Below are positions 33,237 through 41,114 of a DNA stretch of 64,000 nt, piece after piece. The notes below the pieces were generated by a model. That model worked only from the letters and a program-made list of their open reading frames with translations, was not told where the DNA came from and did not search any database. The position numbers and the translations under genes are program-made. Location: NCBI GenBank assembly GCA_039027435.1, contig JBCCKF010000007.1, positions 62,001-126,000 on the forward strand, in the 5' to 3' direction. Numbering within the stretch: the first letter of the stretch is position 1; the number at the start of each line of letters is the position of its first letter. Source of the stretch: CALBPI01 sp039027435 (lineage in GTDB: Bacteria; Pseudomonadota; Gammaproteobacteria; Steroidobacterales; Woeseiaceae).

Positions 33237-34007
33237 ATGTCTGTTCTTACTCTGTCGCGCTCGTTCGCACTGACTATCAGCCTTGCGCTCGCTGTCTTGC
33301 TTTGCACGCCAACGGCACTCGCGAGCTCGCAACCCAAAAAAGTACTCGAGGTTTCTTACGACGAAGGCGAACTAATTTCGCTGATCTCGATCATCACAAA
33401 GCCGGGGGAAGAGGCCGCCGAAGCAAGAAACAAGTACATCAAAGGTGCGTTTGGCCTAGCGACCACGCACGGTATGAAAGTGCTTGGTAGCCTGGTCGTC
33501 ACTGATGTGCTGTATGGCGAGTTCAAACCACAAGCGCTTGCCTTCTACTCCTGGCCCAGCATGGCTGCGGAGCAAACTTTCGACGCGCAACCGGAGTGGA
33601 AACCGATCAAGGAGACGCGACCCGAGGGCTGGGATGATCTTCGGTTTTTCGACAAAACGGCGAGCGGCAGCGTGACCATGCGCTTTGCATCGGATAAGTA
33701 CTACACACTGGCGACCGCTTGGGTGAACCCGGAACATCCTGATGATTACGACGATTATCTCAAGCGCATCGAACCTGCGATGAATGCTGTGGGCGGTCGA
33801 TTTGTGTATCAAATGACAGATCCCGCTTTTGCAGCACTAGTCCCGTCCGATACCGCACCGTCTCGACTCACGTTCGTGGAATGGGATACCGAGGATGGAT
33901 TAGATCGCTTCCTGCAATCTGATGGGTTTCAGGAGCACTCGAATTTACTGACTAGTGGCACACGCATCTTTGAGCTGGTTCGGCTTGCGGTGTCCACTCG
34001 CGGCTAA
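33237..34007 (+). CDS. Exported dimeric alpha-beta barrel protein
   Basis: 256 residues starting at ATG with GAGGAG upstream. A signal peptide (LSRSFALTISLALAVLLC, cleavage after ALA) leads to two repeats with the beta-alpha-beta pattern of dimeric alpha/beta barrels (LISIITKPGEEAAEARNKY and YTLATAWVNPEHPDDYDDYL), similar to DUF1330-type proteins. It is probably periplasmic. Function unknown; antibiotic-biosynthesis-monooxygenase-like folds are an alternative. Confidence 0.65.
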   Translation: MSVLTLSRSFALTISLALAVLLCTPTALASSQPKKVLEVSYDEGELISLISIITKPGEEAAEARNKYIKGAFGLATTHGMKVLGSLVVTDVLYGEFKPQALAFYSWPSMAAEQTFDAQPEWKPIKETRPEGWDDLRFFDKTASGSVTMRFASDKYYTLATAWVNPEHPDDYDDYLKRIEPAMNAVGGRFVYQMTDPAFAALVPSDTAPSRLTFVEWDTEDGLDRFLQSDGFQEHSNLLTSGTRIFELVRLAVSTRG

Positions 34008-34067
34008 AGTGATTTGCTGGTCTCTGAACTGTTGCTAGCATCGGGTGTCATTCCACCAGGAAGCAGC

Positions 34068-34568
34068 ATGTCAGAGATCAGCGAACCCCAATCAGACTTG
34101 CCATATTTGAATCATGGCGACGCGCCCACGGACGACACCGCCAAGGCGTTGCTGCTCGCCCAACATGAGTATCTGCGCAACGAGATCAGCCACTCCATCG
34201 CGGACATTATGCGAAACCCAACGATCGCCGCGGTTGCCAGCGGTGGTGTATGGGCGTGGCTGTTTGCCTCGGATGACGGCTCCGGGGTTCGGGCTGCCGC
34301 AGCGATCATCCCCCTCATATTGAGCCTACTTCTGATCTGGAGAGACAAGGCGGTCCGTGATAACTGGATTGAGATTGCGCACTACTGCCTCGACATCGAG
34401 CGCCGACTCGGCACCGAAGGGTGGGAGCACCATTGCTTTTCGAAACGTAAGCCCGACGATGCGTGGACTCGCAATTTTCACGCGAACTGGACGAAAGCTT
34501 GCTTGTGGTTGATTGCCATGTTGAACGCGATCGCCTTCCTTTACGTCGCTTTCTGGCACATCGACTGA
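34068..34568 (+). CDS. Small membrane protein, function unknown
   Basis: ATG 34068 with GGAAG upstream is preferred over 34014. The 166-residue product has two or three membrane segments: IAAVASGGVWAWLFA, AAAIIPLILSLLLIW and a C-terminal CLWLIAMLNAIAFLYVAFW. The loop between is charged and contains WEHHCFSKRK. No catalytic motif. It converges with the MAPEG gene. Confidence 0.65.
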   Translation: MSEISEPQSDLPYLNHGDAPTDDTAKALLLAQHEYLRNEISHSIADIMRNPTIAAVASGGVWAWLFASDDGSGVRAAAAIIPLILSLLLIWRDKAVRDNWIEIAHYCLDIERRLGTEGWEHHCFSKRKPDDAWTRNFHANWTKACLWLIAMLNAIAFLYVAFWHID

Positions 34569-34569
34569 G

Positions 34570-34959
34570 TCAGAACAGCGCGGCGATCAGCATGAACAAC
34601 GTAGCCAGGAATCCGACGGCCCACACCACGGATCGCAGCAGATAGACACCTGAGGCGTAGGCGGGGACGTAGGCAATGCGAGCTGCGAGGTAAACCCAAG
34701 CGCAGTTTTGTGTCAGACCGCTGCTCGATTCACTCAAAACCACGACGACGACAGCAATAGCGAATAGCACAAGCGCCTCGAAATGGTTCTCCATTGCCCG
34801 TTTCAGGCGGCCCGCCATGCCTTTCGCGACCTTCTGTTCATCGCGCGGCCCCGCCGTGTAGTCGGTGCCCAACTGCAGATTGACGGGTATCGCCATCAGG
34901 ATGAACTGGACGTATTGCAACAGTGCGGCAAATCCGAGGATTTTGACTTCAACGGGCAT
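34570..34959 (-). CDS. MAPEG-family membrane protein
   Basis: A 129-residue protein with four transmembrane helices and the family pattern: an N-terminal helix, then NLQLGTDYTAGPRDE and RLKRAMENHFEALVLFAIAVVVV with the Arg and Asn-His seen in glutathione transferase-like members. The C-terminus carries the last two helices with AARIAYVPAYASGV. Enzymatic activity cannot be judged. Confidence 0.85.
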   Translation of the reverse strand: MPVEVKILGFAALLQYVQFILMAIPVNLQLGTDYTAGPRDEQKVAKGMAGRLKRAMENHFEALVLFAIAVVVVVLSESSSGLTQNCAWVYLAARIAYVPAYASGVYLLRSVVWAVGFLATLFMLIAALF

Positions 34960-35334
34960 GGCGGTGTCTCTCTAACTTCCTCCCTATATGGTGCTACAAA
35001 GCTGCTTGGATTTCCGGATTGATAAAAATAGACAAATGTTAAACGGAAATTCAGTTTCGTTGCGAAATCGAGATTAGAAAGCGATCAAAAGGTGACGCAA
35101 ATCCTATATCGGTAGGCTCGAACGATTATTTCAGTTATTTCAGTAGAAAATGAAATTACTACGCCGTATCATGGACATGTCGATAAATGACTAAGTTTAA
35201 TTTCGACATCGCAGGGAGCTTTTTAGACAAGCAGCGTCCCGCGACACGGATCTTCGCAAGGCACTGACCCCAGCCAATCCGGTCGCCCAAGACAGAACCA
35301 CACGCTGCGCAGACTGATTATTTGGAGGTTACCT
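34960..35334. other. 375-base intergenic region
   Basis: A/T-richer than its surroundings. TTTCG-TTG-CGAAA (about 35054-35066) and two ATTTCAGT copies near 35131 and 35140 are the only patterns I see. It must hold the promoters of the MAPEG and DoxX-like genes. Confidence 0.35.
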
Positions 35335-35865
35335 ATGTCGACTGACGTAAATCCCATATTTGAAAATGAGCCCAGAACTTCGGGATCAAACTGGCTGACC
35401 CGCGCGGCAGCTACTGGTTACATCGCGGACCTTGGCTGGTCTGACCGCATTGCCCACTGGTTCCTGCGGATTCCGCTGGCGGTGTTGATCTGGAGCTACG
35501 GCATCCAGAAATTCCCATCCGTATTCACGAACCCTGGCGACTTCGGCGTCCCGGCAGTGCTGTATGTACTGAACGGACTAGCAGAAGTGCTTGGCGTCAT
35601 CGCACTGATCGTCGGTGGCATCGTGGAAACATGGAACCCGAAGCACAACCTGCTCCGCTTGGGAGGCGATGTCATCACCCGCACCGCTGGTTTTGCATTG
35701 GCTTCAGCCATTGGTGGCGTCATTTACTTCTTCTACTGGGGCTCGATCACCCTCAGCAACCCGCACACCATGCAGTTCGGCCTCGCGTTGTTCTTCATGT
35801 TGCGCGGAAACAAGCTGATTCGCGCTCGTCAGGTTGAATTGCCGACCGCAAACGCTGCCGCGTAA
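35335..35865 (+). CDS. DoxX-like membrane protein
   Basis: A 176-residue protein, ATG with GGAGG upstream. Four membrane segments, including IPLAVLIWSYGIQKFPSV, VLYVLNGLAEVLGVIALIVGGIV and ASAIGGVIYFFYWGSITLS, match DoxX/DoxD-type integral membrane proteins. No catalytic motif. It is followed by a strong terminator, so it is probably monocistronic. Confidence 0.65.
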   Translation: MSTDVNPIFENEPRTSGSNWLTRAAATGYIADLGWSDRIAHWFLRIPLAVLIWSYGIQKFPSVFTNPGDFGVPAVLYVLNGLAEVLGVIALIVGGIVETWNPKHNLLRLGGDVITRTAGFALASAIGGVIYFFYWGSITLSNPHTMQFGLALFFMLRGNKLIRARQVELPTANAAA

Positions 35866-35888
35866 GCGCCACATTAGAAGAGTGAGTA

Positions 35889-35928
35889 AAGGCCCTGCCG
35901 TTCCGTGACGGCAGGGCCTTTTTTTTGC
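35889..35928 (+). terminator. Strong intrinsic terminator
   Basis: CCCTGCCGT and ACGGCAGGG form a perfect stem with loop TCCGTG, followed by eight T. It ends the DoxX-like gene. Confidence 0.95.
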
Positions 35929-35998
35929 TTGTGGTTCCTCGGCTTCACAGAAACAATAGCGATTGAACTTGATTCATCCTTTTCGCAGGGGATTTTCG

Positions 35999-38035
35999 GT
36001 GACTCAATACCCGCATCTTTTTGCGCCGCTCGATCTCGGCTTCACAACACTCAGAAATCGAATCCTCATGGGGTCGATGCACACGGGTCTCGAAGATGGC
36101 AATCAGCACGCGAAGCTGGCCGCCTACTTTCGAGAGCGTGCGCGCGGTGAGGTAGGCATTATCGTCACCGGCGGTTACGCACCGAATCGAGCTGGCTGGG
36201 TCAAGCCGTTCGCTGGCAAGCTGACCACTCGCGGCGAGGCGGCGAAGCATCGGACGGTGACCGCTGCGGTACATGAAGAAGGCGGCAAGATCGCACTGCA
36301 AATCCTTCACGCCGGCCGGTATGCCTACCATCCGCTGGCCGTTGCACCCTCGAAAATTCGTTCGCCGATCACCCCATTCACGCCACGTGAGTTGTCGACC
36401 GCTGGTGTCGAGCGACAAATCCGTGACTTCGTAAACTGTGCAAAGCGTGCTCGCGAAGCGGGTTACGACGGCGTCGAAATCATGGGCTCAGAAGGCTACT
36501 TCATCAACGAGTTCCTGGTGAGCCATACCAACCAACGAACCGACAAATGGGGCGGCGACTACGAGCGCCGGATGCAACTGCCAATCGAGATCGTGTCACG
36601 CACGCGCGAAGCTGTCGGAGATGACTTCATCATTATTTATCGCTTGTCGATGATCGATCTGATCCCTGACGGCAGTACGTGGGACGAGACCGTACAGCTG
36701 GCGAAGGCCATCGAACGCGCGGGTGCCACCATTATCAATACCGGCATTGGTTGGCATGAGGCACGCGTGCCGACGATTGCGACTTCCGTCCCACGCAAGG
36801 CGTTTACGTGGGTCACCCGCAAAATGAAAGAAGAGGTCAGCATTCCTCTGGTGACCTCGAACCGCATCAATCTGCCGAGTGTTGCCGAGGAAATTTTGGA
36901 AAACGGCGATGCGGACATGGTGTCGCTCGCTAGACCATTGCTCGCCGATCCCGAGTTCGCAAAGAAATCCCGCGAAGGACGTGCTGATGAGATTAACGTG
37001 TGCATCGCCTGCAATCAGGCGTGTCTGGATCATACGTTCTCAAACAAGACGAGTAGCTGTCTGGTCAACCCACGGGCCTGCCACGAGACTGAGTTGAACT
37101 ACGAGAAGACTGAGACGGTGCGCCGTTTCGCTGTCATCGGTGCAGGCCCGGCCGGACTGTCGACCGCGCTGGTACTCAACGAGCGCGGGCACAAAGTGGA
37201 TCTGTACGATCGTGCCGACAAGGTCGGCGGACAGCTCAATATGGCGGCGGCGATTCCCGGCAAGGAAGAGTTTTTCGAGATGCTGCGCTATTACAAACGT
37301 CAGCTCGAGCTCAGCACCGTGAATCTGAAACTCGGCACAGATGTCTCTGAGTCACTGTTAATTGATGAGGGTTACGACGGCGTCATCGTTGCGACCGGCG
37401 TCGTGCCGCGCGACCCGAAAATCCCGGGACAGGATCACCCCAAGGTACTGAGCTACATCGATGTGCTGCGCAATAAAGCGCCCGTTGGTAAACGGGTAGC
37501 AATCATCGGTGCAGGCGGTATCGGTTTCGATGTGGCTGAGTATCTCGTTCATGAGGAAGGTCAGTCATCAACGATGGACCTGGATGAGTGGCTAGCCGAG
37601 TGGGGCGTCGTTGATCCGGCGGATGCTCGTGGCGGTTTATCGCGTGAGCGCGCGCAACCTGTCGGACCCGCCCGTGAGGTAACCCTGCTCCAACGCAAGA
37701 AAGGCAAACTCGGTGCGAAGCTCGGCAAGACAACCGGCTGGATCCATCGATCATCTCTGAAAATGAAAGGTGTGAAGATGATCGGCGAAGTGAACTATGA
37801 ACAGATCAGCGACGAAGGTCTGCTCATCACTTTTGGCGATGGACGCAAAGATCCTACCTGGCTCGACGTCGACAACATCATCATGTGCGCCGGGCAGATT
37901 CCATTAGAAGAATTGAAGGCGCCATTGGAGGCTGCCGGCATTCCGGTTCATGTTATTGGTGGTGCAGATGTTGCGGCTGAGCTCGACGCGAAACGTGCAA
38001 TCAATCAGGGCAGCCGACTAGCGGCTGCGCTTTAG
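35999..38035 (+). CDS. fadH: 2,4-dienoyl-CoA reductase (NADPH)
   Basis: GTG 35999 has AGGGGA at the right distance; upstream TTG 35963 is not supported. The 678-residue length equals that of E. coli FadH. The N-terminal TIM barrel is the old-yellow-enzyme-type FMN domain. The C-x2-C-x3-C-x11-C cluster motif (CIACNQACLDHTF onward, near 335-355) binds 4Fe-4S. The C-terminal half has FAD and NADP Rossmann motifs (VIGAGPAGLSTALVL, IIGAGGIGFDVAEYL). It reduces 2,4-dienoyl-CoA in beta-oxidation of unsaturated fatty acids. It converges with a MarR gene. Confidence 0.92.
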   Translation: MTQYPHLFAPLDLGFTTLRNRILMGSMHTGLEDGNQHAKLAAYFRERARGEVGIIVTGGYAPNRAGWVKPFAGKLTTRGEAAKHRTVTAAVHEEGGKIALQILHAGRYAYHPLAVAPSKIRSPITPFTPRELSTAGVERQIRDFVNCAKRAREAGYDGVEIMGSEGYFINEFLVSHTNQRTDKWGGDYERRMQLPIEIVSRTREAVGDDFIIIYRLSMIDLIPDGSTWDETVQLAKAIERAGATIINTGIGWHEARVPTIATSVPRKAFTWVTRKMKEEVSIPLVTSNRINLPSVAEEILENGDADMVSLARPLLADPEFAKKSREGRADEINVCIACNQACLDHTFSNKTSSCLVNPRACHETELNYEKTETVRRFAVIGAGPAGLSTALVLNERGHKVDLYDRADKVGGQLNMAAAIPGKEEFFEMLRYYKRQLELSTVNLKLGTDVSESLLIDEGYDGVIVATGVVPRDPKIPGQDHPKVLSYIDVLRNKAPVGKRVAIIGAGGIGFDVAEYLVHEEGQSSTMDLDEWLAEWGVVDPADARGGLSRERAQPVGPAREVTLLQRKKGKLGAKLGKTTGWIHRSSLKMKGVKMIGEVNYEQISDEGLLITFGDGRKDPTWLDVDNIIMCAGQIPLEELKAPLEAAGIPVHVIGGADVAAELDAKRAINQGSRLAAAL

Positions 38036-38045
38036 TGGCTATAGC

Positions 38046-38480
38046 CTAGGCAGCACGCAATAGCGTCAATACTTGCTCGTATCCCCCGAGACGAGCATCG
38101 CTAAGTTGGTCCAATTGTAAGCTCGCGTAGAAATCGGCGAGTACGCCGCTTACGTCCTCAAGTAGCGTGGCGCCACCGGCCGTCAGCGTGGCCAAACTCT
38201 GGCGAGCGTCACGCTCATTGCGCACGGTTGCCACATAGCCGAGTTTCTCCAGCGGTTTGAGCGCTCTCGTAACGCCGGACGGTGTAACTGACAGCGACTG
38301 CGCGAGTGCGACACGCGTAAGGCCCTGATTCGCCTCCTGTAGTGCACGTAATAGTCGGTACTCGCTAAAGCTGACCCCGCGCGAAAATGACAACGCATTA
38401 TCAAGACGCCGCTCTACTATGGCCGCGGCGTCCAGCAAGTCGAGAATAAGTTGCTCGGAACGTTTTGCTTTCTTTTTCAT
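38046..38480 (-). CDS. MarR-family transcriptional regulator
   Basis: A 144-residue protein with the MarR winged helix-turn-helix (FSEYRLLRALQEANQGLTRVALAQSLSVTPSGVTRALKPLE) and flanking dimerisation helices. A perfect 30-bp palindrome lies four bases upstream of its start, so it is likely to be autoregulated. Ligand unknown. Neighbours are fadH, convergent, and rhlE upstream on the same strand. Confidence 0.9.
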   Translation of the reverse strand: MKKKAKRSEQLILDLLDAAAIVERRLDNALSFSRGVSFSEYRLLRALQEANQGLTRVALAQSLSVTPSGVTRALKPLEKLGYVATVRNERDARQSLATLTAGGATLLEDVSGVLADFYASLQLDQLSDARLGGYEQVLTLLRAA

Positions 38481-38484
38481 CAGT

Positions 38485-38514
38485 GAATAATACGTGAGTG
38501 CTCACGTATTATTC
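38485..38514. promoter_or_regulatory. Perfect 30-bp palindrome, MarR operator candidate
   Basis: Fourteen-base arms GAATAATACGTGAG and CTCACGTATTATTC are separated by TG. It abuts the MarR start codon on the minus strand and occupies the ribosome-binding position, with no separate Shine-Dalgarno. MarR dimers bind such palindromes. No T run follows, so it is not a terminator. Confidence 0.85.
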
Positions 38515-38542
38515 AACTTTTATATATTGAAGACCAGGTGCA

Positions 38543-39883
38543 CTAACCGCCCGTCCCCGTCGCTGAGGATTTCTTGCGCCTTCTACGACGGCGTTGCGGC
38601 TTACCACTCGCATCCTTGTTAGCGGGGCGCTTACGCGATTGCGGCTTCTTCTTTGTCGGGCGCTTTTTCGCAGACGACGTCGGTTTTTTCCGTGGACGAT
38701 TCCGGCTGGGTCGACGACGTTGTTCGGTCGACGCCTCTTCCGACTCAGAACCTGGCTCATAACCTTCGACCACTTCTTTAGAAAGTGTTGTCTTCAGCAA
38801 TCGTTCGATGGCTTTCAACAACGGCTTCTCATCACCGCTGACAAGTGATACAGCGTGTCCATCCTGACCAGCACGAGCGGTCCGTCCAATTCTGTGTACG
38901 TAGTCTTCCGCGACTGCAGGTAAATCGTAGTTCACAACGTGCGGTAGCTTGTTGATGTCCAGACCACGCGCCGCGATATCCGTGGCCACAAGCACCCGCA
39001 CTTCGCCCGACTTAAAGTCCTTCAATGCACGAGTGCGTGCACCCTGCGATTTATTGCCGTGGATCGCGACGGCTTCAATGCCATCGTCAATCAGATTGCC
39101 AGCGAGACGATTCGCGCCACGCTTGGTGCGCGTAAACACCAACACTTGCTGCCAGTTGCCCGAACCAATCAGATACGACAAGAGTGATCGCTTGCGCGAC
39201 TTCGCCACCGGATGAATCATCTGCGTCACGCGCTCGGCGGTCGTGTTCCGCGGTGCAATTTCAATCTCGACCGGGTTATCGAGGATCGTCGACGCAAGAT
39301 TCAGGATGTCCTTGGAGAAGGTCGCCGAGAACAACAGATTCTGACGCTCGCTCGGCACCAATTTAAGAATGCGTCGAATGTCCCGGATAAAGCCCATGTC
39401 GAGCATGCGATCTGCCTCATCAAGAATTAGTGTATCGATGTGGCTGAGATCGATAGTGTTCTGTTGCGCATGATCGAGCAGACGACCCGGCGTTGCGACA
39501 ACAATATCGACGCCCTGGCGGAGCTTGCTGATCTGCGGTCGAATGCTCACGCCGCCAAATATCTGCATCGACTTAAGCGGAAGGTGAGCGCCATATGCGC
39601 GCACACTGTCGCTCACTTGAATCGCAAGCTCGCGTGTCGGCACCAGAATCAACGCCCGAATCCGACGCTGCTTTCTTTTGGGGCGATGACGCATGAGTTT
39701 CTGTAAAAGCGGCAACGTGAATCCGGCGGTCTTGCCGGTGCCGGTCTGGGCACTTGCCGAAATATCGCGACCGTCGAGGACAGCGGGAATCGCTGCCGCT
39801 TGAATAGGTGTTGCTTCCGTGTAGCCTTGCTCTTCGACCGCACGCAACAATTCAGCCGAAAGGCTGAGTTCTTTAAATAACAC
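38543..39883 (-). CDS. rhlE: DEAD-box RNA helicase, RhlE type
   Basis: A 446-residue protein with a full DEAD-box core: Q motif GYTEATPIQ, Walker A SAQTGTGKT, PTRELA, VATPGR, DEADRMLDMGF, SAT and HRIGRTARAG. The C-terminal ~90 residues are a basic, Arg/Lys/Pro-rich tail for RNA binding. It is a cytoplasmic helicase; RhlE acts in ribosome assembly and RNA remodelling. It is about 17 kb from the tRNA array, with no direct link. Confidence 0.92.
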   Translation of the reverse strand: MLFKELSLSAELLRAVEEQGYTEATPIQAAAIPAVLDGRDISASAQTGTGKTAGFTLPLLQKLMRHRPKRKQRRIRALILVPTRELAIQVSDSVRAYGAHLPLKSMQIFGGVSIRPQISKLRQGVDIVVATPGRLLDHAQQNTIDLSHIDTLILDEADRMLDMGFIRDIRRILKLVPSERQNLLFSATFSKDILNLASTILDNPVEIEIAPRNTTAERVTQMIHPVAKSRKRSLLSYLIGSGNWQQVLVFTRTKRGANRLAGNLIDDGIEAVAIHGNKSQGARTRALKDFKSGEVRVLVATDIAARGLDINKLPHVVNYDLPAVAEDYVHRIGRTARAGQDGHAVSLVSGDEKPLLKAIERLLKTTLSKEVVEGYEPGSESEEASTEQRRRPSRNRPRKKPTSSAKKRPTKKKPQSRKRPANKDASGKPQRRRRRRKKSSATGTGG

Positions 39884-40068
39884 TGGAGTGTTCTCCGGAG
39901 TGCCTGAACATCGCGTACGGACTATGCCGGCGAGTTTCGGTCCAGGCCTTGGATAGGAGTTCGTGGAGCGGCAGGCTGCCGGACCATCAAGCGTCGACCG
40001 ATGGACGCTGCGGAGCGCAGCATAACAGGTTTTCTGAAATACAATGCGGAATAGCCCCGCAGAATGAA

Positions 40069-40107
40069 AACTCCGGCGTTCCCAAACCTTGGGATACGCC
40101 GGAGTTC
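40069..40107 (-). terminator. Intrinsic terminator of secreted protein gene
   Basis: ACTCCGGCGT and ACGCCGGAGT pair perfectly, with CCCA/TGGG inside. On the minus strand TTTT follows. It ends the gene at 40127. Confidence 0.85.
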
Positions 40108-40126
40108 AATCCGCTGTGCCGTCGGA

Positions 40127-40894
40127 TCAGTTGAGACACATGTCATTCATCGCCAGATAAACCGACCCGGTTCTCACGTTGCCTGCATGGTCCTCGACCT
40201 CCACGTTTAATGTGGCGGCGTTGCCAAGGTGGGTTACGGCGAACGTCAGGTCGACAACCTGGTTTGCTGCTGCAAATGCAGGGTTCGGTCGCTCGTAGGT
40301 CAGCGTTTTCCGCCAGCCCTGCATATCGCCGTTCGCACCTCGAATCTCAACGAAGTCCGCCACTGCGTCACCCTGACTCACATTCACGAACTCCGTGGGC
40401 CCATCATCCAGCACCGTTGAGTTTTGCCATGGGCCTTCCCACTCAACGTCGCGCTCCGGCAGGCTGACTTCGATACGTTTGATGCCACTCAAGTCTTCTG
40501 CGCGAACCGTGAAGCTGTACGGGACCGTGCCGATCGGCATATTGGGACCGGCCAGTTCGCGAAAATAATAGGTCCGACTCTGGATGTACTTATCCGTGAA
40601 GTCTGTCTGGTTGAACATGTCGGTCCAATATTCCGCCCAGCCGTCGCTTACCGTCCCACGACAGCCCAGCGCTTGTGGACCGACATAGTTGTACTTCCAA
40701 TGAACCCGAGGCGGCATCACGTTGTGTTCGTACCAGATAATCGGTCCAGCGTTTGTTGAGTCGTTCATCGTCACAATCAGCGTCGGTTTGATCGAGTCAT
40801 TGACCGGCACGGTACCGCCGCCTCTGCGGGCGTCTGCATCGGTCGCGCTGGTTGCCAAGATTCCCAAGGCTAAGGTGGTCATTAGTTTGTTCAT
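40127..40894 (-). CDS. Secreted beta-rich protein, paralogue of 13576-14340
   Basis: A 255-residue protein with a signal peptide (LALGILATSATDADA). It shares with the 13.6 kb protein the blocks VTMNDSTNAGPIIWYE, RTYYFRELAG, YSFTVRAEDLSGIKRIEVS, DDGPTEFVNVSQ and NVEVEDHAGNVRTGSVYLA. It ends in a cysteine-containing tail like its paralogue (MCLN, KACD). It is probably exported and beta-sandwich in fold. It is divergent from the second CadC-like gene with an 11-bp-phased repeat region between, so it is the likely target. Confidence 0.8.
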   Translation of the reverse strand: MNKLMTTLALGILATSATDADARRGGGTVPVNDSIKPTLIVTMNDSTNAGPIIWYEHNVMPPRVHWKYNYVGPQALGCRGTVSDGWAEYWTDMFNQTDFTDKYIQSRTYYFRELAGPNMPIGTVPYSFTVRAEDLSGIKRIEVSLPERDVEWEGPWQNSTVLDDGPTEFVNVSQGDAVADFVEIRGANGDMQGWRKTLTYERPNPAFAAANQVVDLTFAVTHLGNAATLNVEVEDHAGNVRTGSVYLAMNDMCLN

Positions 40895-40974
40895 GTCTAG
40901 CTCCCTAAGTGCTTATGAAATTGGCTGCGGCTCACACCGCGGAACCGATCATCTGGGGAGCGCTACCCTTTTCG

Positions 40975-41024
40975 CCTGACGAAGACCTCCCGATTTCCGA
41001 ATCAGTACCTGACGAATACCGCCA
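40975..41024. promoter_or_regulatory. Phased CCTGAC-like repeats, second locus
   Basis: CCTGAC (40975), CCTCCC (40986), CCGAAT (40997), CCTGAC (41008) and CCGCCA (41019) fall at exact 11-base steps; ACTGAT follows at 41028, slightly off phase. The best copies match the repeat at 14.4 kb. The other three are weak and gain support from phase only. Confidence 0.55.
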
Positions 41025-41114
41025 CTTACTGATTTATCACGGTTTTTTGCTAGTACGGGAGGTAGTGCCAAACCCGTTCTGCGGGTACTCTTTAGCCCTC
41101 AAGGGAGGGTTTTC

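Noticed and set aside
38485..38514. Terminator of rhlE
   Set aside because: The palindrome is not followed by a T run and lies directly against the MarR start codon.
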